Below are positions 8,625-16,447 of a DNA stretch of 44,598 nucleotides, in pieces (the first letter of the stretch is position 1; each line of letters begins with the position of its first letter). Source of the stretch: an uncultured Lachnoanaerobaculum sp. GTDB taxonomy: Bacteria > Bacillota > Clostridia > Lachnospirales > Lachnospiraceae. The position numbers and the translations under genes were made by a program. Where the stretch lies: the NCBI RefSeq assembly GCF_938015485.1, contig NZ_CALLVU010000053.1, positions 1 to 44,598 on the forward strand, written 5' to 3'. Below the pieces are notes generated by a model, which was not told the DNA's origin, searched no databases, and was given only the letters and a program-made list of their open reading frames with translations.

Positions 8625-9298
8625 TGATGATAAAGGCTGTTGTTTTTGACTTGGACGGAACACTACTTAATACATTGGAGGCATTGTCATATTGTATGAG
8701 CCTTACAATGGAGCATTTCGGACTTAAAAAGATAGATAGGGAACATACAAGATATTTTGTAGGTGAGGGTGCAAGAAAGTTTGTAGACAGGTCTTTGATA
8801 TATAACGGAGACAAGGAACTTAAACTGGCAAATGAAGCATACAAAGTATATGATGAGATTTTTGCAAGAGACTGTTTAAAGGATGTCAAGCCTTATGAGG
8901 GCATTTTAGAACTTTTGAGTGATTTAAAAAAGCTTGATATAAAGACTGTGGTACTATCAAACAAATCGCAGTCCGGAGTCGAAAAAAATATTCATACGAT
9001 TATCGGAGAGGGAGTATTTGACCGTATATACGGAGAGAGACCGGGAATTCCGAAAAAACCGGATCCTACCGCATTGAATCTTATAATAAAGGAACTTGGA
9101 TTTTCAAAAGATGAGATTCTCTATGTAGGTGATACCGCTACAGATATGAAGACCGCTCTTAGTGCGGGAGTGACAAGTATCGGAGTGCTTTGGGGCTTTA
9201 GAGATGAGAACGAGCTGAGAGAGAATAAAGCCGATTATATCGTGAAGAGTCCTTGTGAGATACTTGAGATAATAAAAAAATATAAGGCTTTATCTTAA
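8624..9298 (+). CDS. HAD-family phosphatase (phosphoglycolate phosphatase-like)
   Basis: A 224-residue cytosolic hydrolase with all four HAD motifs: DLDGT (nucleophile D9, acid/base D11), the SNKS threonine/serine motif, the lysine in KKPDP, and GDTATDMKTA for Mg2+. The helical cap inserted after motif I (about residues 18-80) is typical of the Gph/PGMB group that dephosphorylates phosphoglycolate or sugar phosphates. The start codon shares its A with the glnN stop, so translation is coupled. ATG 8627 is an equally plausible start. The actual substrate is unknown. Confidence 0.88.
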   Translation: MMIKAVVFDLDGTLLNTLEALSYCMSLTMEHFGLKKIDREHTRYFVGEGARKFVDRSLIYNGDKELKLANEAYKVYDEIFARDCLKDVKPYEGILELLSDLKKLDIKTVVLSNKSQSGVEKNIHTIIGEGVFDRIYGERPGIPKKPDPTALNLIIKELGFSKDEILYVGDTATDMKTALSAGVTSIGVLWGFRDENELRENKADYIVKSPCEILEIIKKYKALS

Positions 9299-9315
9299 AA
9301 TTTAAAATAAAGCCT
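9271..9315 (-). terminator. terminator of the LysR gene, possibly bidirectional
   Basis: An AGGCTTTA-type 8-bp stem (9285-9292 with 9308-9315) between the convergent HAD and LysR genes. On the minus strand it is followed by a T-rich run (complement of 9271-9280). Confidence 0.7.
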
Positions 9316-9320
9316 AATGT

Positions 9321-10211
9321 TTATTCTTTTATCATTGATATAAATTTGATAAGTGAGGGATTGAAATTCTTCTCATCGTAGAGGAATACAATCTCTCTTT
9401 TCGGTATATAAAGGTCAGGCGGCATTTCGATTTCAATCAATGTGCCTTCCTCCAATTCTTTTTGTATAAATTCTTTGATAACACAGGCTATACCGATGCC
9501 GGTCTTTGCAAACTCTATCAAAAGTTCCATATTTCCGGTCTCTATGGATTGGTTGAGTTGTAATTTTGAACCCTCTATACAGCTGTCTATAAATCTTCTT
9601 GTGGCGTTATTTTTGTCAAGCATCATTATATTGCCGTCTCTAAGCGGGTCGAAGTTGTTGTTGAAGATATGCTTTAAGCTGCCAAGATATGCAGGTGATG
9701 CGACAAATATATCATGTATCTCCATAATGCTGATATATGACATGCTCTGTGTTCTGGCAGGTTTTGCTACAAGTCCTATATCTATCTTGTTTTCCGAGAG
9801 AAGAAAAGAGGTTTCATCGGATGACTGTGTAAAAATACTTACCATTGTATGCGGGTTTTCTTTCATAAACCTGTTCAAATATGGGAGCAGTATATATTTG
9901 CAAAGAGTATTGCTTGTACCGACAGTTATTTTGCCTATATTAAATTGTTTTATTTTGGCAAGATGAGTCTCACCTGCTTCTATGGCAGAGAAAGCATTCT
10001 GCAAATATTCATAGAATATCTGTCCCTCAGGTGTGAGGCTTACTCCCTTTGATGTTCTTGTAAAAAGGGCAATTTCAAGGTTTTCTTCTAATCTGAGAAT
10101 AGATTTTGAGATGGCGGGCTGACTTATATAAAGAAGTTTGGCAGCTTTTGAGATACTGCCGGCTTTTGCCACTTCAAAAAATATTCGATACTGTGCTAAG
10201 TGCTGTTCCAT
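9321..10211 (-). CDS. LysR-family transcriptional regulator
   Basis: A 296-residue regulator. The N-terminal winged helix-turn-helix (FFEVAKAGSISKAAKLLYIS, then QPAISKSILRLEENLEIALF) is textbook LysR, followed by the linker helix and a periplasmic-binding-protein-like effector domain from about residue 90. It is transcribed away from leuC with 125 bases between the start codons, the usual arrangement for a LysR protein controlling its divergent neighbour. Control of leuCD is therefore likely but inferred. CCGGAGG on the minus strand precedes the ATG. A binding-site candidate is noted at 10283-10296. Confidence 0.92.
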   Translation of the reverse strand: MEQHLAQYRIFFEVAKAGSISKAAKLLYISQPAISKSILRLEENLEIALFTRTSKGVSLTPEGQIFYEYLQNAFSAIEAGETHLAKIKQFNIGKITVGTSNTLCKYILLPYLNRFMKENPHTMVSIFTQSSDETSFLLSENKIDIGLVAKPARTQSMSYISIMEIHDIFVASPAYLGSLKHIFNNNFDPLRDGNIMMLDKNNATRRFIDSCIEGSKLQLNQSIETGNMELLIEFAKTGIGIACVIKEFIQKELEEGTLIEIEMPPDLYIPKREIVFLYDEKNFNPSLIKFISMIKE

Positions 10212-10255
10212 ATTCCTCCGGATAAAAATAAAATCAGTATAACTATATGTAATAC

Positions 10256-10284
10256 TTGATATATTTAATTTATATCGCTATTAT
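10256..10284 (+). promoter_or_regulatory. leuC promoter
   Basis: TTGATA (10256-10261), a 17-bp spacer and TATTAT (10279-10284), about 50 bases before the leuC start. A good sigma-A-type match in the divergent lysR-leuC region. Confidence 0.65.
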
Positions 10285-10296
10285 ATCATTTGATAT
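10283..10296. promoter_or_regulatory. candidate operator in the leuC promoter
   Basis: A perfect inverted repeat ATATCA-TT-TGATAT begins inside the -10 box and covers the expected transcription start of leuC. It could be a site for the adjacent LysR protein or another repressor. In AT-rich DNA a 12-base dyad may also arise by chance. Confidence 0.35.
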
Positions 10297-10336
10297 GTTA
10301 CAATCAACATTATTTGAAAGAAAAGAGGAAAAATTT

Positions 10337-11593
10337 ATGGGAATGACTATGACACAGAAGATTTTAGCTGCCCATGCAGGTCTGGACTTCGTGGAGCCGG
10401 GCCAACTTATCGAGGCGGATTTGGATCTTGTGCTCGGAAATGACATCACATCGCCTGTAGCAATAAATGAGATAAAGAAATTTGAAAAAAAGGATGTGTT
10501 TGACGGCGGTAAAATAGCGCTTGTAATGGATCACTTTGCTCCTAATAAGGATATCAAGTCGGCACAAAACTGTAAGACTTGCAGAGATTTTGCAGATGAA
10601 AACAGTATAGTAAATTTCTTTGATGTAGGCAGAATGGGTATTGAGCATGCACTTTTGCCTGAGCAGGGGCTCACTGTTGCAGGAGATTGTATAATCGGTG
10701 CAGACTCACATACATGTACATACGGAGCGCTTGGAGCATTCTCAACCGGTGTGGGTTCTACAGATATGGCTGTAGGTATGGTGACAGGTAAGGCATGGTT
10801 TAAGGTGCCGAGTGCCATTAAGTTCAACTTAAAGGGCAAGTTAAATAAAGATGTATGCGGTAAGGATGTAATACTTCATATAATAGGGAAGATTGGTGTA
10901 GACGGCGCACTCTACAGATCAATGGAATTTGCAGGAGAGGGTGTATCATCACTTTCTATGGATGACAGATTTACTATCTGCAATATGGCAATAGAAGCAG
11001 GCGGAAAAAACGGTATTTTCCCTGTAGATGATATAACTTTGGATTATATTAAGGAACATTCAAACAGAACTCCTAAGATTTTCAAAGCGGATGAGGATGC
11101 CGTATATGATGAGGTAATAGATATTGATTTGTCTGTACTTAAGCCTACAGTTGCATTCCCGCATCTGCCTGAGAATACAAAGGAAATAGGAACTTTCGGT
11201 TATATCAAGATTGACCAGGCTGTAATCGGTTCATGTACAAACGGTCATATTTCAGATCTCAGAAGTGCGGCGGCACAGATGAAGGGCAAGAAGGTAGCCA
11301 AGAATGTCAGATGTATTGTAATTCCCGCAACACAGGAGATTTATAAGCAGGCAATCAAAGAGGGACTTGTAGATATCTTTATTGATGCCGGTGCAATAGT
11401 TTCAACTCCTACCTGCGGACCTTGCCTCGGCGGATATATGGGAGTTTTGGCGGCAGGTGAGAGATGTGTCTCCACTACAAACAGAAACTTTATAGGTAGA
11501 ATGGGTCATGTGGATTCCGAGGTTTATCTGGCATCTCCGGCAGTGGCTGCAGCAAGTGCCATAGCAGGTAAGATAGTAGGACCGACAGTTTAG
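10337..11593 (+). CDS. leuC: 3-isopropylmalate dehydratase large subunit
   Basis: A 418-residue aconitase-family subunit that, with LeuD, isomerises 2- to 3-isopropylmalate in leucine synthesis. The iron-sulfur ligands are visible in the SHTC, GSCTNG and TPTCGPCLGG segments. At about 420 residues it belongs to the shorter clostridial/archaeal LeuC type rather than the roughly 470-residue enterobacterial one. ATG 10337 has AGAGGAA upstream; the frame stays open back to 10256 but that extension covers the promoter. leuD starts 14 bases after the stop. leuA and leuB are not in the window. Confidence 0.95.
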   Translation: MGMTMTQKILAAHAGLDFVEPGQLIEADLDLVLGNDITSPVAINEIKKFEKKDVFDGGKIALVMDHFAPNKDIKSAQNCKTCRDFADENSIVNFFDVGRMGIEHALLPEQGLTVAGDCIIGADSHTCTYGALGAFSTGVGSTDMAVGMVTGKAWFKVPSAIKFNLKGKLNKDVCGKDVILHIIGKIGVDGALYRSMEFAGEGVSSLSMDDRFTICNMAIEAGGKNGIFPVDDITLDYIKEHSNRTPKIFKADEDAVYDEVIDIDLSVLKPTVAFPHLPENTKEIGTFGYIKIDQAVIGSCTNGHISDLRSAAAQMKGKKVAKNVRCIVIPATQEIYKQAIKEGLVDIFIDAGAIVSTPTCGPCLGGYMGVLAAGERCVSTTNRNFIGRMGHVDSEVYLASPAVAAASAIAGKIVGPTV

Positions 11594-11607
11594 GATAGGA
11601 GAGAAAT

Positions 11608-12099
11608 ATGGAAGCAAGAGGTCATGTATTTAAGTACGGTGAAAATGTAGATACTGATGTTATAATCCCTGCAAGATACCTTAATGCAACAACAGGTGAG
11701 GAACTTGCAAAGCATTGTATGGAAGATATCGATAAGAATTTTGTAAATAAGGTGCATAAGGGTGATATAATTGTAGCGAGAAAAAATTTCGGCTGCGGAT
11801 CATCCAGAGAGCACGCACCGCTCGCTATAAAATCAAGCGGAGTAAGTGTGGTAATTGCAGATACATTTGCAAGAATCTTTTACAGAAATGCTATCAATAT
11901 AGGACTTCCGATTATTGAAAGTCCTGATGCTGCAGCAGAGATAAATGAAGGTGATGATGTAAAAGTAGACTTTGATACAGGTATAATAACCGATATCACT
12001 ACAGGAAAGACATATAAGGGTCAGGCATTCCCTGAGTTTATGCAAAACATTATCAATGCCGGCGGACTTATAAATTATGTAAACAATAAGAATAAATAA
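11608..12099 (+). CDS. leuD: 3-isopropylmalate dehydratase small subunit
   Basis: A 163-residue swivel-domain subunit partnering LeuC. It carries the VDTDVIIPARYL N-terminal signature and the FGCGSSREHAP substrate-recognition segment of the family, in the short form (about 160 residues) that pairs with the short LeuC. AGGAGAG lies just upstream of ATG 11608. A strong terminator ends the operon at 12108. Confidence 0.95.
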   Translation: MEARGHVFKYGENVDTDVIIPARYLNATTGEELAKHCMEDIDKNFVNKVHKGDIIVARKNFGCGSSREHAPLAIKSSGVSVVIADTFARIFYRNAINIGLPIIESPDAAAEINEGDDVKVDFDTGIITDITTGKTYKGQAFPEFMQNIINAGGLINYVNNKNK

Positions 12100-12107
12100 T
12101 AACTAAA

Positions 12108-12134
12108 GGGGCTGAAAATCAGCCCCCCTTTTTT
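12108..12134 (+). terminator. leuCD terminator
   Basis: Stem GGGGCTGA/TCAGCCCC (12108-12115 with 12119-12126), a 3-base loop and a run of six T. The convergent argG gene ends immediately beyond it. Confidence 0.9.
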
Positions 12135-13356
12135 ATTTATCTTTATTTATTTGTGCCATCTTCATAGCCCTTACCTTTAGAGGAAGTCCGAACAATGTGA
12201 TGAAACCGTCGGCGTCGTGGTGGTCATATAAATCACCTGTAGTAAATGATGCAAGGGATTCCGAATAGAGTGAGTACGGAGATGTTGTACCGGCCTTTAT
12301 AATATTACCCTTATAAAGCTTTAATTTCACTTCACCTGTCACATACTTTTGTGTGGATTCCACAAAGCTTTGTATAGCTTCACGAAGAGGTGTGAACCAT
12401 TTGCCTTCATAAACTATCTGTGCAAACTTGTTTCCCATATCTTTCTTCACTTCAAATGTCGCCCTGTCAAGAACAAGCTCTTCAAGTGCGTTATGAGCTT
12501 CCATAAGGATGGTTCCGCCCGGAGTCTCGTATACTCCCCTTGACTTCATACCTACAACACGGTTTTCCACTATATCAATAATACCGATACCGTTTGCACC
12601 GCCAAGCTCGTTTAATTTGGTGATAATCTCTGAAACTTTCATCTTCTCACCGTTTAGAGCTACAGGAACACCTGCCTCAAAGCTTAAGGAAATCTCGGTT
12701 TCTTTATCAGGTGCCTTTTGAGGTGTCACACCAAGCATCAGTACATGGTCGTAATTAGGTTCAAGTGAAGGATCTTCAAGCTCAAGTCCTTCATGGCTGA
12801 TATGCCAAAGGTTACGGTCACGGCTGTAGCTTGAGTCTGCCGAGAACGGAAGATCGATACCATGTGCCTTGCAATATGCTATCTCATCTTCACGAGACTG
12901 CATTGTCCAGATATCGGTCATACGCCAAGGTGCGATGATCTTAAGATCGGGTGCCAAAGCCTTGATACCAAGCTCAAATCGAATCTGGTCGTTTCCTTTT
13001 CCTGTAGCACCGTGGCAGATTGCAACTGCGCCTTTTCTTGCAACTTCCACAAGTTTCTTTGCAATACCCGGCCTTGCCATAGAAGTTCCAAGCAGATATT
13101 TGTTTTCATATACGGCACCTGCCTGTACACATGGAACGATATATTCGTCACAGAACTCATCAATCATATCTATAATGTAAAGTTTTTCCGCACCTGAGAG
13201 TTTGGCACGCTCTTCAAGGCCGTCAAGCTCATTGCCCTGACCGCAGTCTATACAACAACAGATGACATCATAATTAAAATGTTCCTTCAACCAAGGTATA
13301 ATAGCGGTAGTATCAAGACCGCCTGAATATGCCAATACAACTTTTTCCTTTGCCAT
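12133..13356 (-). CDS. argG: argininosuccinate synthase
   Basis: A 407-residue enzyme joining citrulline and aspartate with ATP to form argininosuccinate, the penultimate step of arginine synthesis. The N-terminal AYSGGLDTT is the N-type ATP-pyrophosphatase loop. Further family segments include GATGKGNDQIRFE, ADSSYSRDRNLWHIS and GIGIIDIVENRVVGMKSRG. Full length, with AGGAGGC on the minus strand before the ATG. argH is not adjacent, so argG appears to stand alone. Confidence 0.96.
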   Translation of the reverse strand: MAKEKVVLAYSGGLDTTAIIPWLKEHFNYDVICCCIDCGQGNELDGLEERAKLSGAEKLYIIDMIDEFCDEYIVPCVQAGAVYENKYLLGTSMARPGIAKKLVEVARKGAVAICHGATGKGNDQIRFELGIKALAPDLKIIAPWRMTDIWTMQSREDEIAYCKAHGIDLPFSADSSYSRDRNLWHISHEGLELEDPSLEPNYDHVLMLGVTPQKAPDKETEISLSFEAGVPVALNGEKMKVSEIITKLNELGGANGIGIIDIVENRVVGMKSRGVYETPGGTILMEAHNALEELVLDRATFEVKKDMGNKFAQIVYEGKWFTPLREAIQSFVESTQKYVTGEVKLKLYKGNIIKAGTTSPYSLYSESLASFTTGDLYDHHDADGFITLFGLPLKVRAMKMAQINKDK

Positions 13357-13620
13357 AAAGCCTCCTATGTATAAAAATACGAATAAAATATAGTGATATA
13401 CTTTATATATGCTGTTTGCTATAAAATATGTTTATAAATATACAATAAAAAAGAATATTATGCAAGTACATTTTTCTTTTTATATAAATAAATTTTTCTG
13501 TACTTGCTTGGAATCAGATTGGTTTCGGCTTTAAAAATCCTGTATAGTATCTCCTAAGCATATATTTTATAAGTGCTTTAAGGCAAAAAAATATAAATAT
13601 CAAGAAAAATAAAAAATCAC
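13357..13620. other. AT-rich intergenic region between argG and cysK
   Basis: No open frame or RNA gene was recognised. It carries the argG ribosome site at its left end and a 9-bp inverted repeat, GCAAGTACA (13462-13470) with TGTACTTGC (13499-13507), separated by 28 AT-rich bases. I found no T-box consensus and no convincing ArgR-type palindrome. Confidence 0.5.
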
Positions 13621-13649
13621 TTGACAAATATAATTAAATGGATTATTAT
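13621..13649 (+). promoter_or_regulatory. cysK promoter
   Basis: Consensus TTGACA (13621-13626), a 17-bp spacer and TATTAT (13644-13649), about 50 bases before the cysK start. The sequence just downstream (CCTAT...AGTAGG, 13653-13669) is an imperfect dyad that could be a site for an Rrf2-type cysteine regulator; that part is speculative. Confidence 0.75.
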
Positions 13650-13699
13650 AAACCTATAAAACAAGTAGGAAAACAGGAATACAGAAAATGGAGGTTTGT

Positions 13700-14632
13700 A
13701 TGTCTAGAGTTTATAAGAGCAGCAGCGAGTTGATTGGTAACACACCACTTTTGGAGGTGTCAAATATAGAGAATGAGCTTGGACTTAAGGCTAAGGTTTT
13801 GGTTAAGCTTGAGTACTTTAATCCGGCAGGTTCCGTAAAGGACAGAATAGCACTTGCTATGATAGAGGCGGCTGAGAAGGCAGGAAAGTTAAAGCCGGGC
13901 GCAACTATCATCGAGGCTACATCGGGAAATACAGGAATCGGTCTTGCTTCAGTAGGTACATCAAAGGGTTATAAGGTAATTCTTACAATGCCTGAGACTA
14001 TGAGTGTTGAGAGAAGAAACATTCTTAAGGCTTATGGAGCTACTATAGAGCTTACAGAAGGTTCAAAGGGAATGAAGGGTGCTATTGCAAAGGCTGAGGA
14101 GCTTGCAGCAAGCATTGAAGGAAGCTTTATTCCTGCACAGTTTGACAATCAGGCAAACCCTGCAGTACATAAGGCAACAACAGGTCCTGAGATCTGGAAT
14201 GATACAGACGGTGAGGTTGATATCTTTGTAGCAGGTATCGGTACAGGCGGTACTATTACAGGTGTAGGTGAGTTCCTTAAGGAGAAAAAGCCGAGTGTTA
14301 AGGTTATTGCTGTAGAGCCTACAGGTTCACCTGTACTTTCAGAAGGAAAGAGCGGCCCACATAAGATTCAGGGTATCGGTGCAGGATTTATTCCTAACAC
14401 ACTTAATACAAAGGTCTATGATGAGATAATCACAGTTGAGAACGAAGAGGCTTTTGAGTACGGCAGACTTATGGCGTCAAGAGAGGGTGTACTTGTAGGT
14501 ATATCTTCAGGTGCGGCATTATTTGCAGCTATCAAGGAAGCAAAGAAGCCTGAGAATGAGGGAAAGACAATAGTTGCTCTTTTACCTGACAGCGGTGACA
14601 GATATTTCTCAACACCTTTATTTACAGAATAA
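13700..14632 (+). CDS. cysK: cysteine synthase A (O-acetylserine sulfhydrylase)
   Basis: A 310-residue PLP enzyme making cysteine from O-acetylserine and sulfide. The PLP lysine is K47 in NPAGSVKDR, the substrate loop is TSGNTG (74-79), and the phosphate-binding loop is GIGTGGTITG. ATG 13700 is chosen since TGGAGG sits 5-10 bases upstream; an in-frame ATG at 13688 overlaps that ribosome site. It is monocistronic, with its own consensus promoter and a strong terminator. No cysE is adjacent. Confidence 0.95.
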   Translation: MSRVYKSSSELIGNTPLLEVSNIENELGLKAKVLVKLEYFNPAGSVKDRIALAMIEAAEKAGKLKPGATIIEATSGNTGIGLASVGTSKGYKVILTMPETMSVERRNILKAYGATIELTEGSKGMKGAIAKAEELAASIEGSFIPAQFDNQANPAVHKATTGPEIWNDTDGEVDIFVAGIGTGGTITGVGEFLKEKKPSVKVIAVEPTGSPVLSEGKSGPHKIQGIGAGFIPNTLNTKVYDEIITVENEEAFEYGRLMASREGVLVGISSGAALFAAIKEAKKPENEGKTIVALLPDSGDRYFSTPLFTE

Positions 14633-14640
14633 TATTTTAT

Positions 14641-14674
14641 CCCCTTTTACATTGTCAGGTAAAAGGGGATTTTT
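14641..14674 (+). terminator. cysK terminator
   Basis: A perfect 10-bp stem CCCCTTTTAC/GTAAAAGGGG (14641-14650 with 14659-14668), an 8-base loop and a T run. Confidence 0.92.
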
Positions 14675-14694
14675 GTATACAAGTGTCTCCGGGA

Positions 14695-14723
14695 TTGCGA
14701 TAGATTTATATCAATGATATAAT
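14695..14723 (+). promoter_or_regulatory. glnS operon promoter
   Basis: TTGCGA (14695-14700), a 17-bp spacer and TATAAT (14718-14723) with TGA before it (extended -10), 38 bases upstream of the glnS start. Confidence 0.65.
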
Positions 14724-14761
14724 GATATCTTAGTTAATAAAGCAAGAGATGGGAGAAACTT

Positions 14762-16447
14762 ATGTCGGAAGAGATTAAGAATACTGAGACAGTTTCAAAG
14801 AATTTTATTGAGATAGAGATAGACAAGGACCTTGCGTCCGGGAGATTTGATCATGTACAGACCAGATTTCCGCCGGAGCCTAACGGATATTTACATATAG
14901 GTCATGCAAAGTCGATTATCTTAAATAATGATATTGCAAAAGAGTATAACGGAAAGTTCAACTTAAGATTTGATGATACCAATCCTACCAAGGAAAAGGA
15001 AGAATTTGTCAATTCAATCATTGAGGATGTTAAGTGGCTTGGAGGAGAGTTTGAGGACAGACTTTTCTTTGCATCAAACTATTTTGAAGAGATGTATGAG
15101 AAAGCCGTAATGCTTATCAAAAAAGGTAAGGCTTTTGTCTGTGACTTAAGTGCGGATGAGATAAGAGAGTACAGAGGTGACTTTAAGACTCCGGGTAAGG
15201 AGAGCCCTTATAGGAACAGATCTGTTGAAGAGAACTTAAAACTTTTTGAGGATATGAAAAACGGCCTCTTTGAGGACGGAAGCCATGTACTTCGTGCAAA
15301 GATAGATATGGCGTCACCTAATATCAATATGAGAGACCCTGTAATTTACAGAGTGGCAAGAATGACTCATCACAATACAGGTGACAAGTGGTGTATCTAT
15401 CCGATGTACGATTTTGCACATCCTATAGAGGATGCCATCGAGGGTATTACACACAGTCTTTGTACACTTGAGTTTGAGGACCACAGGCCGCTCTATGACT
15501 GGGTTGTAAGAGAATGTGAGTACAAGAATCCTCCGAGGCAGATAGAATTTGCAAAGCTTTATCTTACAAATGTGGTTACAGGTAAGAGATATATAAAAAA
15601 GCTTGTAGAAGACGGTATAGTGGACGGATGGGACGATCCGAGACTTGTCTCAATTGCGGCGCTCAGAAGAAGAGGTTATACTCCTGAGTCTATCAGAAAC
15701 TTTGTAAAGCTTGCAGGTGTCTCAAAGGCCGATTCATCTATAGAGTCCGCAATGCTTGAGTATTGTATAAGAGAAGACCTTAAGCTTAAGAAGTCAAGAA
15801 TAATGGCTGTACTTGATCCTATAAAGCTTATAATAGACAATTATCCTGAAGGTCAGTCCGAATTATGCACAATGCCTAACAACCTTGAAAACCCTGAGCT
15901 TGGTGAAAGAGAGATAGAATTCGGAAGAGAACTCTATATTGAGAGAGAGGACTTCATGGAAGTTCCTCCAAAGAAGTACTTCAGACTCTTCCCCGGAAAT
16001 GAAGTAAGACTGATGGGTGCTTATTTTGTGACCTGTACTTCTGTAGAAAAGGATGAAAACGGCGAGATTATTGCAGTTCATGCAACCTATGATCCTGAAA
16101 CCAAGTCGGGTTCGGGATTCAATGCCAGAAAAGTAAAAGGAACAATACATTGGGTAAATGCAAAGACCGCACTTAAGGTTGAGATGAGACTTTATGAGAA
16201 TATCGTTGACGAGGAGAAGGGTAAGCTTGATGAGAACGGAAATCTTAACCTCAATCCGAACTCACTTACAATACTGAAAGATTGCTATGTTGAAAGCTGC
16301 CTTAAGGATGCAAAGGCATATGACAGCTTCCAGTTTGTAAGAAACGGTTTCTTCTGTGTGGATGCAAAGGACTCAAGGCCTGACGCACTTGTATTCAACA
16401 GAATTGTTTCACTCAAAAGTTCATTCAAGCTTCCTAAGAATGACTGA
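14762..16447 (+). CDS. glnS: glutaminyl-tRNA synthetase
   Basis: A 561-residue class I synthetase charging tRNA-Gln. It has the PPEPNGYLHIGHAKS signature with HIGH at 45-48, DDTNP at 71-75, and the GlnRS-specific GWDDPR and ALRRRGYTPESIR segments, followed by the anticodon-binding beta-barrels. Where most GlnRS have a VLSKRKL-like KMSKS loop, this one reads VVTGKRYIKKL (271-281). I recall the same replacement in relatives, so it is probably a lineage trait. The stop shares one base with the next start. A direct GlnRS in a Clostridia-like genome is typically of transferred origin, with GatCAB often also present; the latter cannot be checked here. Confidence 0.95.
   Translation: MSEEIKNTETVSKNFIEIEIDKDLASGRFDHVQTRFPPEPNGYLHIGHAKSIILNNDIAKEYNGKFNLRFDDTNPTKEKEEFVNSIIEDVKWLGGEFEDRLFFASNYFEEMYEKAVMLIKKGKAFVCDLSADEIREYRGDFKTPGKESPYRNRSVEENLKLFEDMKNGLFEDGSHVLRAKIDMASPNINMRDPVIYRVARMTHHNTGDKWCIYPMYDFAHPIEDAIEGITHSLCTLEFEDHRPLYDWVVRECEYKNPPRQIEFAKLYLTNVVTGKRYIKKLVEDGIVDGWDDPRLVSIAALRRRGYTPESIRNFVKLAGVSKADSSIESAMLEYCIREDLKLKKSRIMAVLDPIKLIIDNYPEGQSELCTMPNNLENPELGEREIEFGRELYIEREDFMEVPPKKYFRLFPGNEVRLMGAYFVTCTSVEKDENGEIIAVHATYDPETKSGSGFNARKVKGTIHWVNAKTALKVEMRLYENIVDEEKGKLDENGNLNLNPNSLTILKDCYVESCLKDAKAYDSFQFVRNGFFCVDAKDSRPDALVFNRIVSLKSSFKLPKND

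Noticed and set aside
9442..9966. 174-codon open frame on the plus strand opposite the LysR gene
   Set aside because: It is wholly antisense to a clear LysR protein, lacks a ribosome site and has no recognisable protein pattern.
13357..13699. Possible T-box or cysteine/arginine leader RNA
   Set aside because: No T-box consensus, specifier stem or riboswitch core was recognisable, and the consensus promoter sits only 50 bases from cysK.
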